In this document: positions 50,229 to 64,000 of the stretch, one piece after another | How the letters are laid out: each line of letters starts with the position of its first letter | How positions within the stretch are numbered: position 1 is the first letter of the stretch | NCBI RefSeq assembly: GCF_027595985.1 | Contig: NC_073304.1 | Span: 219,736,000-219,799,999 of the forward strand | Source of the DNA: Sorex araneus | Lineage: Eukaryota > Chordata > Mammalia > Eulipotyphla > Soricidae | DNA length: 64,000 nt | Reading direction: 5' to 3' | Made by a program: the position numbers and the translations under genes | Notes under the pieces: model-generated | What the model saw: only the letters and a program-made list of their open reading frames with translations | Databases searched by the model: none | Told to the model about the DNA's origin: nothing

Positions 50229-50726
50229 GTATCCTGTTATTTTTAACCTTAAAACAACAGTGCCTAGAAGCCCTGGAGACTTGACTTACATCCCAGGAGC
50301 CTGGAGTGCACTTGAAGTGTGTGCTCCTTCCTGAATCAGTGTCTCTCGAGGAAACTGCAATTCTCATCATTGGTTTGGGTTCACTGGGACTTCCTGCTGA
50401 GTCCCTGGGGGAAGGATGAAAAGCAGGACAAATTCCAGGTGGGCCGGGCAAGGCCCTTGAGCCTCGTTGACTGCTTCATGCTGGCTCTGCTATTGTGGCT
50501 TTGCTGGCCTTCATTTTTCTTTGGAAGACCCTCCTCCTCCTTACCCCTCAGTTTTTGTCAGATTCCGTTCCAGTCTTTCCATCCAGGACCCTCCCACACC
50601 ACATTCCTGGGTGGGAGGCATGTCTTCTACATGCTTGGGGTAGAGCAGCCTCTCCACCAAGTTTTTGTTCCTAAGGGTTAGGCCTGTGGGTTACTGAATG
50701 CCTACTTCCATCTGGCCATCCCTCAG

Positions 50727-50728
<2 letters not shown>

Positions 50729-50788
<60 letters not shown>

Positions 50789-50940
50789 ACTCTAGGCTTA
50801 CTCTAGAGCTTACTCCTGGTTCTGTACTCAAGAATTACTCCTGGCAGGCTCGGGTGACCATATGGGGTGCTGGAGATCGAACCTGAGTTGGCCACATGCA
50901 AGGCAAGTGCCCTCCCCGCTATATTACCACTTAGGCCCCA
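50729..50940 (-). mobile_element. (CT)n and SINE
   Basis: (CT) run at 50729-50786 (about 28 units) at the tail side of a diverged reverse SINE (about 50790-50938). 50230-50725 is unique. Confidence 0.8.
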
Positions 50941-51179
50941 AGACTGAATTCTCGTGGTCCAGACTCCTCCCTTCTTCCCATCCCCTCTTCATTCACCTTC
51001 AACTCCTGCTGACTTGCTCCACGAAGCACTCCTAGTATCTGTCCTTTTCTCTCTGTCCTTGGGCAGGTTCCTCCTCCTTTTAGGCCTGGTTGGCATCCAG
51101 ACCCCTTGGCTGCAGTCTGGCCTGCCTGGCTCAGCGATACCAGAAAGATCTTTCTAAGATACAAATGAATCAGGTGCAG

Positions 51180-51480
51180 GGAAATAAATCAGAGGCTGCG
51201 AACAGGTGCCTTGCAAGCACATGGCTGCAAGTTCAAATCCTCAGTGTCCCACGTGTGCTGAGCAGGATCCTCACAGTTCAGTCATCTGTGATCCCTGGGG
51301 TCACAAGTGATCTCGGCCCCACTGCAGCCAGCTGTGTCAAGGCACCGCCAGAAAGGGGGTAAACCCTTTGGTGGCACCACCACTAAAAAGATGAACAATG
51401 GGAGGAGCCTGGGTTCAATCCCCAGCATCCCATACAGTTCCCAAAGCCAACCAGAAGCAACCCCTGGCATTACTCAGTGT
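51180..51480 (+). mobile_element. Degenerate SINE pieces
   Basis: Remnants around 51190-51360 and 51400-51475 ('gggttcaatccccagcatcc'). 50942-51170 is unique. Confidence 0.45.
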
Positions 51481-51481
51481 T

Positions 51482-52600
51482 AAAACAAATAACAAGGGCT
51501 GGAGCGATAGCACAGCGGGTAGGGCGTTTGCCTTGCACACGGCCAACCCGGGTTTGAATCCCAAAATCCCATATGGTCCCCTGAGCACTGCCAAGGGTAA
51601 TTCCTGAGTGCAGAGCCAGGAGTAACCCCTGTGCATCGCTGGGTGTAACCCAAAAAGAAAAAAAAACAAATAAACAAAATAGGAGCTGGAGCAATAAACA
51701 TAGCAGGTAGGGCATTTGCTTTGCTTGCTTCTGACCCAGGTCTGATCCCTGCTATCCCATAGAGTCCCCTGAGCTCTCTGTGAGTGATTCCTGAGCATAG
51801 AGTCAGGAGTAAGCCCTGAGCATCACCAGATATGACCCAAAACCATTAAATAAATAAATAAAAATAGGGACTGGAGGGGCTGGAGTGATAGCACAGCGGG
51901 TAGGGCGTTTGCCTTGCACGTGGCCGACTTGGGTTCAAATCCCAGCATCCCATATGGTCCCCTGAGCACCGCCAGGGGTAATTCCCGAGTGCAGAGCCAG
52001 GAGTCACCCCTGTGCATCCCCGGGTGTGACCCAAAAAGCAAAAAAAAAAAAGGGACCAGAGCAACAGTCTAGCGGCTAGGCCATTGGCCTTGCTCTCAAT
52101 GATCTGGGTTTGATCCCCAGCATCCCATATGATTCCCGAGCCCTCCAGAAGTGACCCCTAAACAAAGAGCCAGGAGTAAACCCTGGGCACCACAAGGTGT
52201 GGCCTGAAATGAAAAAAGTAAATAGAAATAAATATATCTTAAAATAGAAAAAGCAGTGGGTCTGAGAGAGAGTACAGCAGATAAGGTCCTTAGCTAGCAC
52301 ACAGCCAACCTGGGTTCAATCCTCAGTACCCCACATGGTCCTCTAAGCCCCCCTGGGAGAAATCTCTGAATATAAAGCCAGGAATAAACTCTAAGTACAG
52401 CTGGGTGTGGTCCCAAAACAGACCACAAAGTTAAAAATAGGGCCAGAGCAATAGTGTACACGGAAGGGCATTTGCCTTGCATACAGCTGGCCTGGGTTCA
52501 ATCCCCAGAACCCCATATGGTCCCCTGAGTCCACCTGGAGTGATCCCTGAGCTCAGAGCCAGGAGTGAACCCTGAACACCACCAGATGTAGCCTCCCCCT
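51482..52600 (+). mobile_element. Head-to-tail run of six forward SINEs
   Basis: 51495-51672 (consensus-like), 51680-51845, 51886-52050 (consensus-like, started inside an older 'agggactggag' end), 52055-52210, 52258-52430 and 52440-52600. All share one orientation. Confidence 0.85.
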
Positions 52601-52654
52601 CCACACACACAGAAATTAAAGATAAACTACAATACAAATTAAAATACAAATTTG

Positions 52655-52757
52655 GGCCCTGGATATCACTCAGTAGCCCAGTACATCTCACATGGTATGT
52701 TGCTGGTTTTGATGCCTACACCAAAATAATAACAATAATAATAATAATAATAATAAT
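52655..52757 (+). repeat. ID-type SINE fragment and (AAT)n
   Basis: 'gggccctggatatcactcag' resembles the start of a tRNA-Ala-like SINE; its tail is an AAT repeat (52725-52757). Confidence 0.5.
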
Positions 52758-52992
52758 GTAAATAAAAATAACATGCAAATCAGATTCTGGGCTACAATCT
52801 GCTCAGGGTTCTAATTTAGCAGCTTCCTCTTCTATAAGAGCACATCAGGGTTTGGGTTCTCCCGACTTCTCCAGTTCAGTTCATGACAGGCACATCTGGC
52901 TGTATTGCCTCTCACAGATACGACTCTTCTACACATCCATGGTGTTGGCAACCCCCTATCAAGCAAGTCGATTGCACCATTTTCCAATAGTT

Positions 52993-53217
52993 AAAAAGAT
53001 GTTAGCCTTTTGGGGCTGGAGTGATAGCACAGCGGGTAGGGCATTTGCCTTGCACGCGGCCGACCTGGGTTCGATCCCCAGCATCCCATATGGTCCCCCA
53101 AGCACCGCCAGGAGTAATTCGTGAGTGCAAAGCCAGGAGTAACCCCTGAGCATCGCTGGGTGTGACCCAAAAAGAAAAAATAATAATAATAAAAAATAAA
53201 AAAGATGTTAGCCTTCC
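52993..53217 (+). mobile_element. SINE, form A, with duplication
   Basis: 53012-53195. 'aaaagatgttagcctt' exact on both sides. Confidence 0.93.
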
Positions 53218-53242
53218 TTAGCAGTAATGTATTTTTAAATTA

Positions 53243-53447
53243 AGGTATGTACTTTTTTTTTCTTTTTTGGGTCAAACCCGGCGGTGCACAGGGGTTACTC
53301 CTGGCTCATGCACTCAGGAATTACTCCTGGTGGTGCTTGGGGGACAATATGGGATGCTGGGAATTGAACCCGGGTCGGCCGTATGCAAGGCAAACACTCT
53401 ACCCACTCTGCTATCTCTCTAGACCCAGGTATGTACTTTTTTTTTTT
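53243..53447 (-). mobile_element. SINE, form A, with duplication
   Basis: 53255-53427. 'ggtatgtactttttttt' on both sides. Confidence 0.92.
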
Positions 53448-53539
53448 TAGCTATAATGCTATTTCACACTTGGTATAGTACAGAGTAAATATAACGTTCC
53501 TATGTCTCAGGAAACCAAAAAGTGACTCACTTTATTGCA

Positions 53540-53880
53540 GTGGTCTGGAACTGCACCCAAACCACCTCCAAGGTGCACCAGTAGCTAAAACTTCCCTCCC
53601 TAAAGGGAACATTTTGACAATGGTGGAGGAAAATAGGCACCCTGGAGAAAGACGGAGTGCTGGAAGGAAGAGTATGGGCATGATCCCCTCTCAGGAATAG
53701 AATCATAAACCACAGCTGGAGGCAGGAGGGAAACTGAGGACGTTGGTGGGAGGAAGTGAGCACTGGTGCAGGGATTGGTGTCGGGTCGTTGGATGCTTGA
53801 GACTCAGTCATGACTTACTTTGTAACTTCGCAATTCACAGTGATTAAATTTTCAAAGATCTTAAAACAATAAATAAAATC
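53540..53880 (+). mobile_element. Old L1 3' UTR remnant
   Basis: G-rich 'ggagggaaactgaggac', 'gtgagcactggtgcaggga' and 'cagtgattaaatttt' parallel the 3' ends at 640-840 and 7980-8200. Confidence 0.5.
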
Positions 53881-54007
53881 TACCAATTTTAATCAAAACA
53901 ACAACAACAACAAACCCTTCCTTCCTTTACCCGAAACCCAACATGTCATCTTCCACATCTGCCTGTGTGCTTTTTCTTCCGTGCCATCAGTTCCCAACAC
54001 ACTCACA

Positions 54008-54350
<343 letters not shown>

Positions 54351-54544
54351 GGGCAAGTGCTTTAAGCCACAGCCAGTTTCTGATCCTTCTTCACTGGGGA
54401 TCCAGAACAATGGAACGGTCCTCATTACTCTGGGTGGCAACACCAGGGTTTGAACTCACTACCAGCGACTGCCAGGCTAGCATCTTCCAGACTCTTTCCT
54501 TCTCATCTTTGTTTCTTCTCCTGTGCATTTTGTGTTTTGTTTTG

Positions 54545-55225
54545 TTTTTGAGGGGCCACACTTGGTGGTGCTCAGGGATCACTCCTGGTGGGGCACCAAA
54601 CTCAGGTGCTGCATGGAAGGCACGTGACCCTCTCACTTGTACTCTCACTCCAGCCACAAAAGGTTATGAAAAATAATTTAAATTGGGGCTGGAGCAATAG
54701 CACAGCTGGTAGGGCGTTTGCCATGCATGCAACTGACCCGGGTTCGATTCCCAGTATCCTATATGGTCCCTGGAGCACTGCCAGGAGTGATTCCTGAGTG
54801 CAAAGCCAGGAGTTACCCCTGAGCATCGCTGGGTTTGACCCAAAAAAAAAGCAAAAATAATAATAATAATAATAATAATTATGGGACTGGAGTCATAGTA
54901 CAGTGGGTAGGGCATTTGCCTTACAGTCAGTCAACCCAGAATCAATACCTGGCATCCCAAATGGTCCCCCAAGCCCCACCAGGAGTAATTCCTGAGTGCA
55001 GAGTCAGCAATAACCCCTGAGCACCATCGGGTGTGGCTCCAGAACAAAGCAAAATAATCGTTTCTCAGTTATACAGTGGGTAGGGTGCTTGCCTTTTGCA
55101 CGGTGGACCAGAGTTCAAGCCACCAACATCCCATATGGTTCTGCAACCGAGCACCACCAGGAGTGATCCCTGAGTGCAGAGCGAAGAGCAATCTTTGAAC
55201 ATCACTGGGTGTAGCCCCAAAACAA
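54545..55225. mobile_element. Four SINEs
   Basis: 54545-54660 (-, old), 54684-54855 (+, with (TAA)n tail), 54889-55045 (+) and 55065-55225 (+, lacking the first part of the head). Confidence 0.82.
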
Positions 55226-55379
55226 CAACAACAGAAAACCTAAAATAACCTCTGCTTTTCCCCTCCACAGGATCTGTTGCAACTGTACAGCTGTAAGTCA
55301 CTTCTGATTGCATCCAGCTATGACAAAACAGGAGCTAATAGTCGTTGAATGTTTACCAAGAGTCAAGCCTAAGTGCTCC

Positions 55380-56400
55380 TGTATCATCTCAGGTAATCAA
55401 TAGGGGACGGAGCAGTCCTCAGCAGAAATGGGGAGCATGACCGGCTCAGGCCTGGGAGGATTTATGCTTAGCTCTGCCGAGGCCTTTCTATAGACCCAGA
55501 GGAGCCTCGCGGCCGTCTGTGGTAGCTTCCTGGAAGAGTTTACACAGCAATTTCTCCAACTCAGGGAACCTCGCACGTTCTAACCTGCTTGCCTATAAAC
55601 TAGGAGCCCAAGGAAAGTTTTCCCACTTCTGGGAGACCAGAGGGAGGAGCAAGGCTCGGTTATTAATCACAAGAAAGGGTTGAAGTGAAGCTCTGGCCTT
55701 TCACAAGAGTTCATAAATGGCCAAGTAGCTCGATTATTTGCAAGGCAGGAGACAGCCCTTCCCGACCCGGGGCAAGTTTGCTCTCATCTCTGCCTTCACC
55801 TGAGCCTGAGCCTGGCAAAGCCTCAGAAGACAGGCAGCCCTTAAGGAGGGTTGTCGGGGGGAGGGAATCCACCAGCCTAATGGGGGCGTCCGGACCCCAC
55901 CCTGAAACTTCAAAGGGAGCAACCAGACTTTTCCCCCTGAAAGGGTTGAGGGGCCGCTGGGCGCTCACAGAGGGCCTGGCCCGAGCCAGAGGAAGCGGCT
56001 GGGCCTCCCAGCCCGTGTCGGGTGAGGGGAGGGAAAGCAAGCTGAGGCCAGGAGGGGCAGGCGTGGGGCGAGCCAGGGCCTTCTAAAGAAGCCCAGAAGA
56101 TTCCTGGCGGCCCGGGCCTGGAAGGCAGCCGAGTTCTCTTTAAAAAGAGAGAGAGAGAGAAAAGAAAACAAAAAGCCCAGTCTGAGCCTGACTCTGGGCG
56201 GAGGCGCCTCGGCAGCGCGCTCCAGGGAAAGTCCACTAGCCAGGGACAGGCGGACAAGCCCACTGGGCGGAAGAGGTCAGGAGTGACCTCGGTGGAGGGG
56301 GGAGGTGGGGGGGCCGGAATGTTCCCGGGCAGGGGGAGACGCACAGGCTCTTCAATAATTGGTTGGGAGCCAATCGACCATCCATATGGAAAAGATAAAG
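55380..56400. promoter_or_regulatory. GC-rich, repeat-free island with paired CCAAT boxes
   Basis: About 1 kb with no recognised repeat, CpG-containing, ending in ATTGG (56358-56362) and CCAAT (56370-56374) in opposite orientation. The open frames here do not resemble known proteins. Candidate enhancer or unannotated promoter 3.1 kb upstream of TUBG2. Confidence 0.4.
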
Positions 56401-56636
56401 TACATCCCTATCTTCCTGCAGGCCTCCAAATTAGTTCCAGATGAACTCAAGACCTCCAGGGAATAAACGAAAAACTACCACGGGCTTCGGGAAGAAACCA
56501 GAAATGGACAGCTTTATGGTACTGGAAGAGGGAGATTTCTTAAATAAGGCCTAAAGTGTGCAAAACATAAAAGAAAAGATGAAGCTCTGGTTTTATTCCA
56601 ATTGAAATTGTTTCTAAGCCAAAGATACAAAGGGAG

Positions 56637-56812
56637 GGCCTGGAGTGATAGTACAGCGGGTAGAGCGTTTGCCTTGCACGCGGCCGACCCAGGTTCGAAT
56701 CCCAGCATCCCATATGGTCCCCTGAGCACCGCCAGGGGTGATTCCTGAGTGAAGAGCCAGGAGTGACCCCTGTGCGTTTCTGGGTGTGGCCCGAAAAGAA
56801 AACAAAAGATTA
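56637..56812 (+). mobile_element. SINE, form A
   Basis: Near-consensus, ending 'gtgtggcccgaaaagaaaac'. Confidence 0.9.
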
Positions 56813-56834
56813 TGAATAGGCAGATCAGAGAGGG

Positions 56835-57520
56835 CAGTAACCAAGGAACATGGATCACTGCCTCACAACTGTGAGATCCTATTAGGCTCCCTCAGGACTG
56901 ACAAAAACCAACAACTGATAACCCAAGGGGAGACACTGTGTAGGTAAATGAGAATTCTATTGCTGGAAAGAAGGTAAAATGGTACAGATAACTAGAGGAA
57001 AATCTTCAAAAACTAGTAAGATTTAAACTGCACTGTCTCTGGCAGAGATACTGTCCTTTGATGTTTTGCTTCCTATTCACAAGCAGACAAGCCTTATTCT
57101 CCTTGGATATAACAGGAACAAAGTGGAAATAATCTAATTGCCCCATGGGGAAATAGAATAAACTAGTTTTATTCATCCAGTGAAATGAAGCAGTTAAAAG
57201 ACATGAAATTGGAACTGGAGTGATAGCACAGCGGGTAGGGCATTTGCCTTGCATGCAGCTGACCCGGGTTCGATTCCTAGCATCCCATATGGCCCCCTGA
57301 GCACCGCCAGAAGTAATTCCTGAGTGCAGAGCCAGGAGTAACCCCTGTGCATCGCCGGGTGTGACCTCCACCAAAAAGAGCAAAAAAAAAAAAAAAAGAC
57401 ATGAAATTAATCTACATGTATCAACATGGCTAAATCACAAAAATCTACTGTAGGGTGAAAAACTGAAGTTACCAAAGGATACAACATTCTGACACCATTT
57501 ATATAAAATTTCAACACCCC
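56835..57520 (+). mobile_element. Old L1 ORF2 3' fragment, interrupted by a SINE
   Basis: Scattered L1 landmarks in order: 'tgtgagatcctattaggct', 'gtaaaatggtacagataac', 'catttatataaaattt'. A SINE interrupts it at 57213-57396. No open frame remains. Confidence 0.6.
57195..57410 (+). mobile_element. SINE, form A, with duplication
   Basis: 57213-57396. 'aaaagacatgaaatt' on both sides, inside the old L1. Confidence 0.92.
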
Positions 57521-57527
57521 CCCAAAA

Positions 57528-58080
57528 AAAAGTCACCATCACAATCACGATCACAAAATCCCGTTAATCATCGATTTCTCGAGCGGGCTCAGTAACCTCT
57601 CCATTCGTCCTTTCCCTGAGATCTTAGAAGTCTCTCTCCACTCAGCCCTCCCAATGATGTCGTACTGGAGGCTCTTTCAGGGTCAGGGGAATGGGATCCA
57701 GCTTAAAACTGGATTTACCATATGAATACACCATGGGAAGCTTGCAAGGCTGTCCCATGTGGGCAGGAAACTCTCAGAAGATTGCCAGTTTCTCCCAGAG
57801 GGAGAAGTAGGCTACAAGATATCATGAGGCCTCGCGCTTCTGGGAGCTTGCTTGTAAGTCTCTGGATGTTGGCTGTTGATGGGATTACACACACCTGGGT
57901 TCCTCTGCCGGTACCTTCATTCATGAGGCCTGTCCAAACATGTGGAGAGGGGCCTCCAGCATGGCTGTAGCTAGGTTCCGGTGATCTTTGGCTGCCGGGA
58001 GCTCTGCTCGTGGTGGGAAGCTGGAGCCCATCCCCTCCAGGGAAGACAGCCAGGCGTGCGGGCAAGAGACTCTACTGGTA
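57528..58080 (-). mobile_element. Form C SINE-like element, longest copy
   Basis: Has the 'cgttaatcatcgatttctcg' end, the 'ggctctttcagggtcaggg' segment, the 'aatacaccatgggaagcttgc' body shared with form B, and about 280 further bases (57800-58080) whose family membership is less certain. Confidence 0.6.
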
Positions 58081-58084
58081 CTCT

Positions 58085-58830
58085 TAAATATTTTGCAATT
58101 AAAATATAGAAACCACAGCGAGATACCACTTTACACGGATTATGATGGCTATTAATTTAAGTAAATCAAGCACCAAGTACACCAGGTAGAGGACTTGCCC
58201 TGCATGTAACCAAATCGGGTTTGAGCCTTGTCACCACATATCCCCTCTCCCAGAACATTGCTAGGAGTGATCCCTGAGCACAGAGCCAAGAGAAGGCCTT
58301 GAGCTCCACCAGGCCTGGCTCCAAGCCCCGAGCCCCCAAAAAACATTAAACGTAGAATTGCCACTAATCCAACAATTTAAATTATGGGTGTATACTCAAA
58401 AGTATTGAGATCAGAGGGGCCAGAGATAGTACAGTCTGTAAGGTACTTGCTTTACATGTGGCCGACCTGGGTTCAATCCCCGGCATCCCATATAGTTCCC
58501 CAAAGCCTAGACAGAAGTGATCCCTGAGCACAGAGCCAGGAGTAATCCCTGAGCACGACCAGATGTGACCCTCCACAAAAAAAGTAATGAGAGCAGAGAC
58601 TGGAACTGATATTTGCATACCCATGCTTATAGCAGCATTATTCTAAAAAGCCAATAAAAGCTAGCAAGCCCATTATTCATCTACTAATGAATCTAATAAC
58701 TTAAAATGTGGTTTACGAGCACAGTGACATATTATCCAGTTTTTAAAAGGCAGGGCATTTTAACACAGGCTCCTTCATGGAGAAATCTTGAGAACGGGAT
58801 GTTAAATTAAATGAGCCAGACTCCGAAGAA
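58085..58830 (+). mobile_element. Old L1 ORF2 3' fragment, interrupted by two SINEs
   Basis: 'gcgagataccactttacac', 'gtagaattgccactaatcc', 'acccatgcttatagcagca' and 'aatgagccag' follow L1 order. Old SINEs interrupt at about 58170-58340 and 58415-58580. Confidence 0.65.
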
Positions 58831-58834
58831 TAAA

Positions 58835-59070
58835 TACAAGGCAGCTGATGCAGTCAGTTTCTTGGGGCCCGAAAAAAACGGTGACGAACGGCGGGTGGAG
58901 AGCTACTCCTTAGCGGGAACAGACTCAGTTTACAAAGACGAACAAATTCTGGAGACGGGTGTTGGCAGAACGATGCCACAGAAGGACACACTTAAAAAAA
59001 AAAAAAAGATTAAAAACTGGTTTATGGTGTCTATTCCACTAAGATATGAATATCTAGCGGGAGGCAAGGT
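58835..59070. other. Upstream flank of TUBG2
   Basis: AT-balanced unique sequence with an A13 run at about 58994. Nothing recognised before the CpG-rich promoter. Confidence 0.5.
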
Positions 59071-59477
59071 GGCAGACCCCGCCCCTCTCTCCAGCAGTGC
59101 GCGGCGCTCTGCTGGCCTCTGGGGTGAGCGCTGACGCTGGCACCTGGCCCGCCGCAGCCCGCCCCTTCCCGCACCCCCGGGTCTGGACCCAACCGGCGCG
59201 CCTGCGCGGGGCGGGGGGCGGGGGGCGGCAGGCGGGGGCGTGGCCTCCCTCTGCGCCTGTGCCGAGCTCCAGATGCGCCTACTTTAGGGGAGAAGGATGC
59301 CCGGGTTGGGCTCCCGGGCCTGCCGGCCGAGGGGAGGCCCGCACTGCACACGCGCAGACGGAGCACACGCGTCAAACGGAGCGAGCGCTCCCCGCGTCCT
59401 GCGCAGCCGGCTGCCAGGCGTTCGTCTGTGCCGTGACTCCCACCGGGCGGGACTGGGGCGCCCACGTCCGAGCAGCG
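59071..59477 (+). promoter_or_regulatory. TUBG2: TUBG2 CpG-island promoter
   Basis: TATA-less, CpG-dense sequence up to the start codon, with GC boxes at CCCCGCCCC (59077-59085) and repeated GGGGCGGGG/GGGGGCGTGG (about 59208-59242). It does not resemble the TUBG1 promoter, so the duplicates have different control regions. Confidence 0.75.

Positions 59478-64000
<4,523 letters not shown>

Noticed and set aside
55685-56344. Open frames of 133 and 144 residues on opposite strands
   Set aside because: GC-rich composition; neither resembles a known protein and both overlap.

Overview
This is nuclear DNA from a placental mammal. It holds large introns with GT-AG splice sites, CpG-rich promoters, MIR and L2 relics, L1 fragments, and well over 100 copies of a roughly 170 bp tRNA-like SINE. 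I recognise that SINE as the type found in shrews (Soricidae, probably Sorex), so a shrew BAC or genome contig is the best guess. The species call rests on memory of the repeat, not on a search. The gene order RETREG3 (-) / TUBG1 (+) / TUBG2 (+) matches the order I know from human 17q21.

Layout. Positions 1-20.8 kb are the 5' part of RETREG3 (FAM134C, an ER-phagy receptor) on the minus strand. Coding exon 1 is at 20597-20835 and exon 2 at 2006-2112, with an 18.5 kb repeat-filled intron between them; the remaining exons lie off the left edge. Positions 20836-21182 are a CpG-rich head-to-head promoter shared with TUBG1. TUBG1 (gamma-tubulin 1) has all 11 coding exons at 21183-26285, giving 451 residues, with an AATAAA at 26452. 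Positions 26.5-59 kb are intergenic: SINEs, long polypurine microsatellites (33.8-35.3 kb and 39.7-40.3 kb), a candidate solo LTR (37.7-38.4 kb), old L1 pieces, and two GC-rich, repeat-poor islands (28.05-29.1 and 55.4-56.4 kb) that could be regulatory. TUBG2 starts at 59478; coding exons 1-10 are present and exon 11 begins at 63996, five bases before the window ends.

TUBG1 and TUBG2 are tandem duplicates with a mosaic of near-identical and unalignable segments, which suggests gene conversion. Both encode the gamma-tubulin that nucleates microtubules in the gamma-tubulin ring complex. I found no further protein-coding gene, classical RNA gene, CRISPR array or operon-like system. Most remaining open reading frames are SINE or microsatellite artefacts. 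Sequence comparisons were made by eye, and coordinates of old repeats are approximate.
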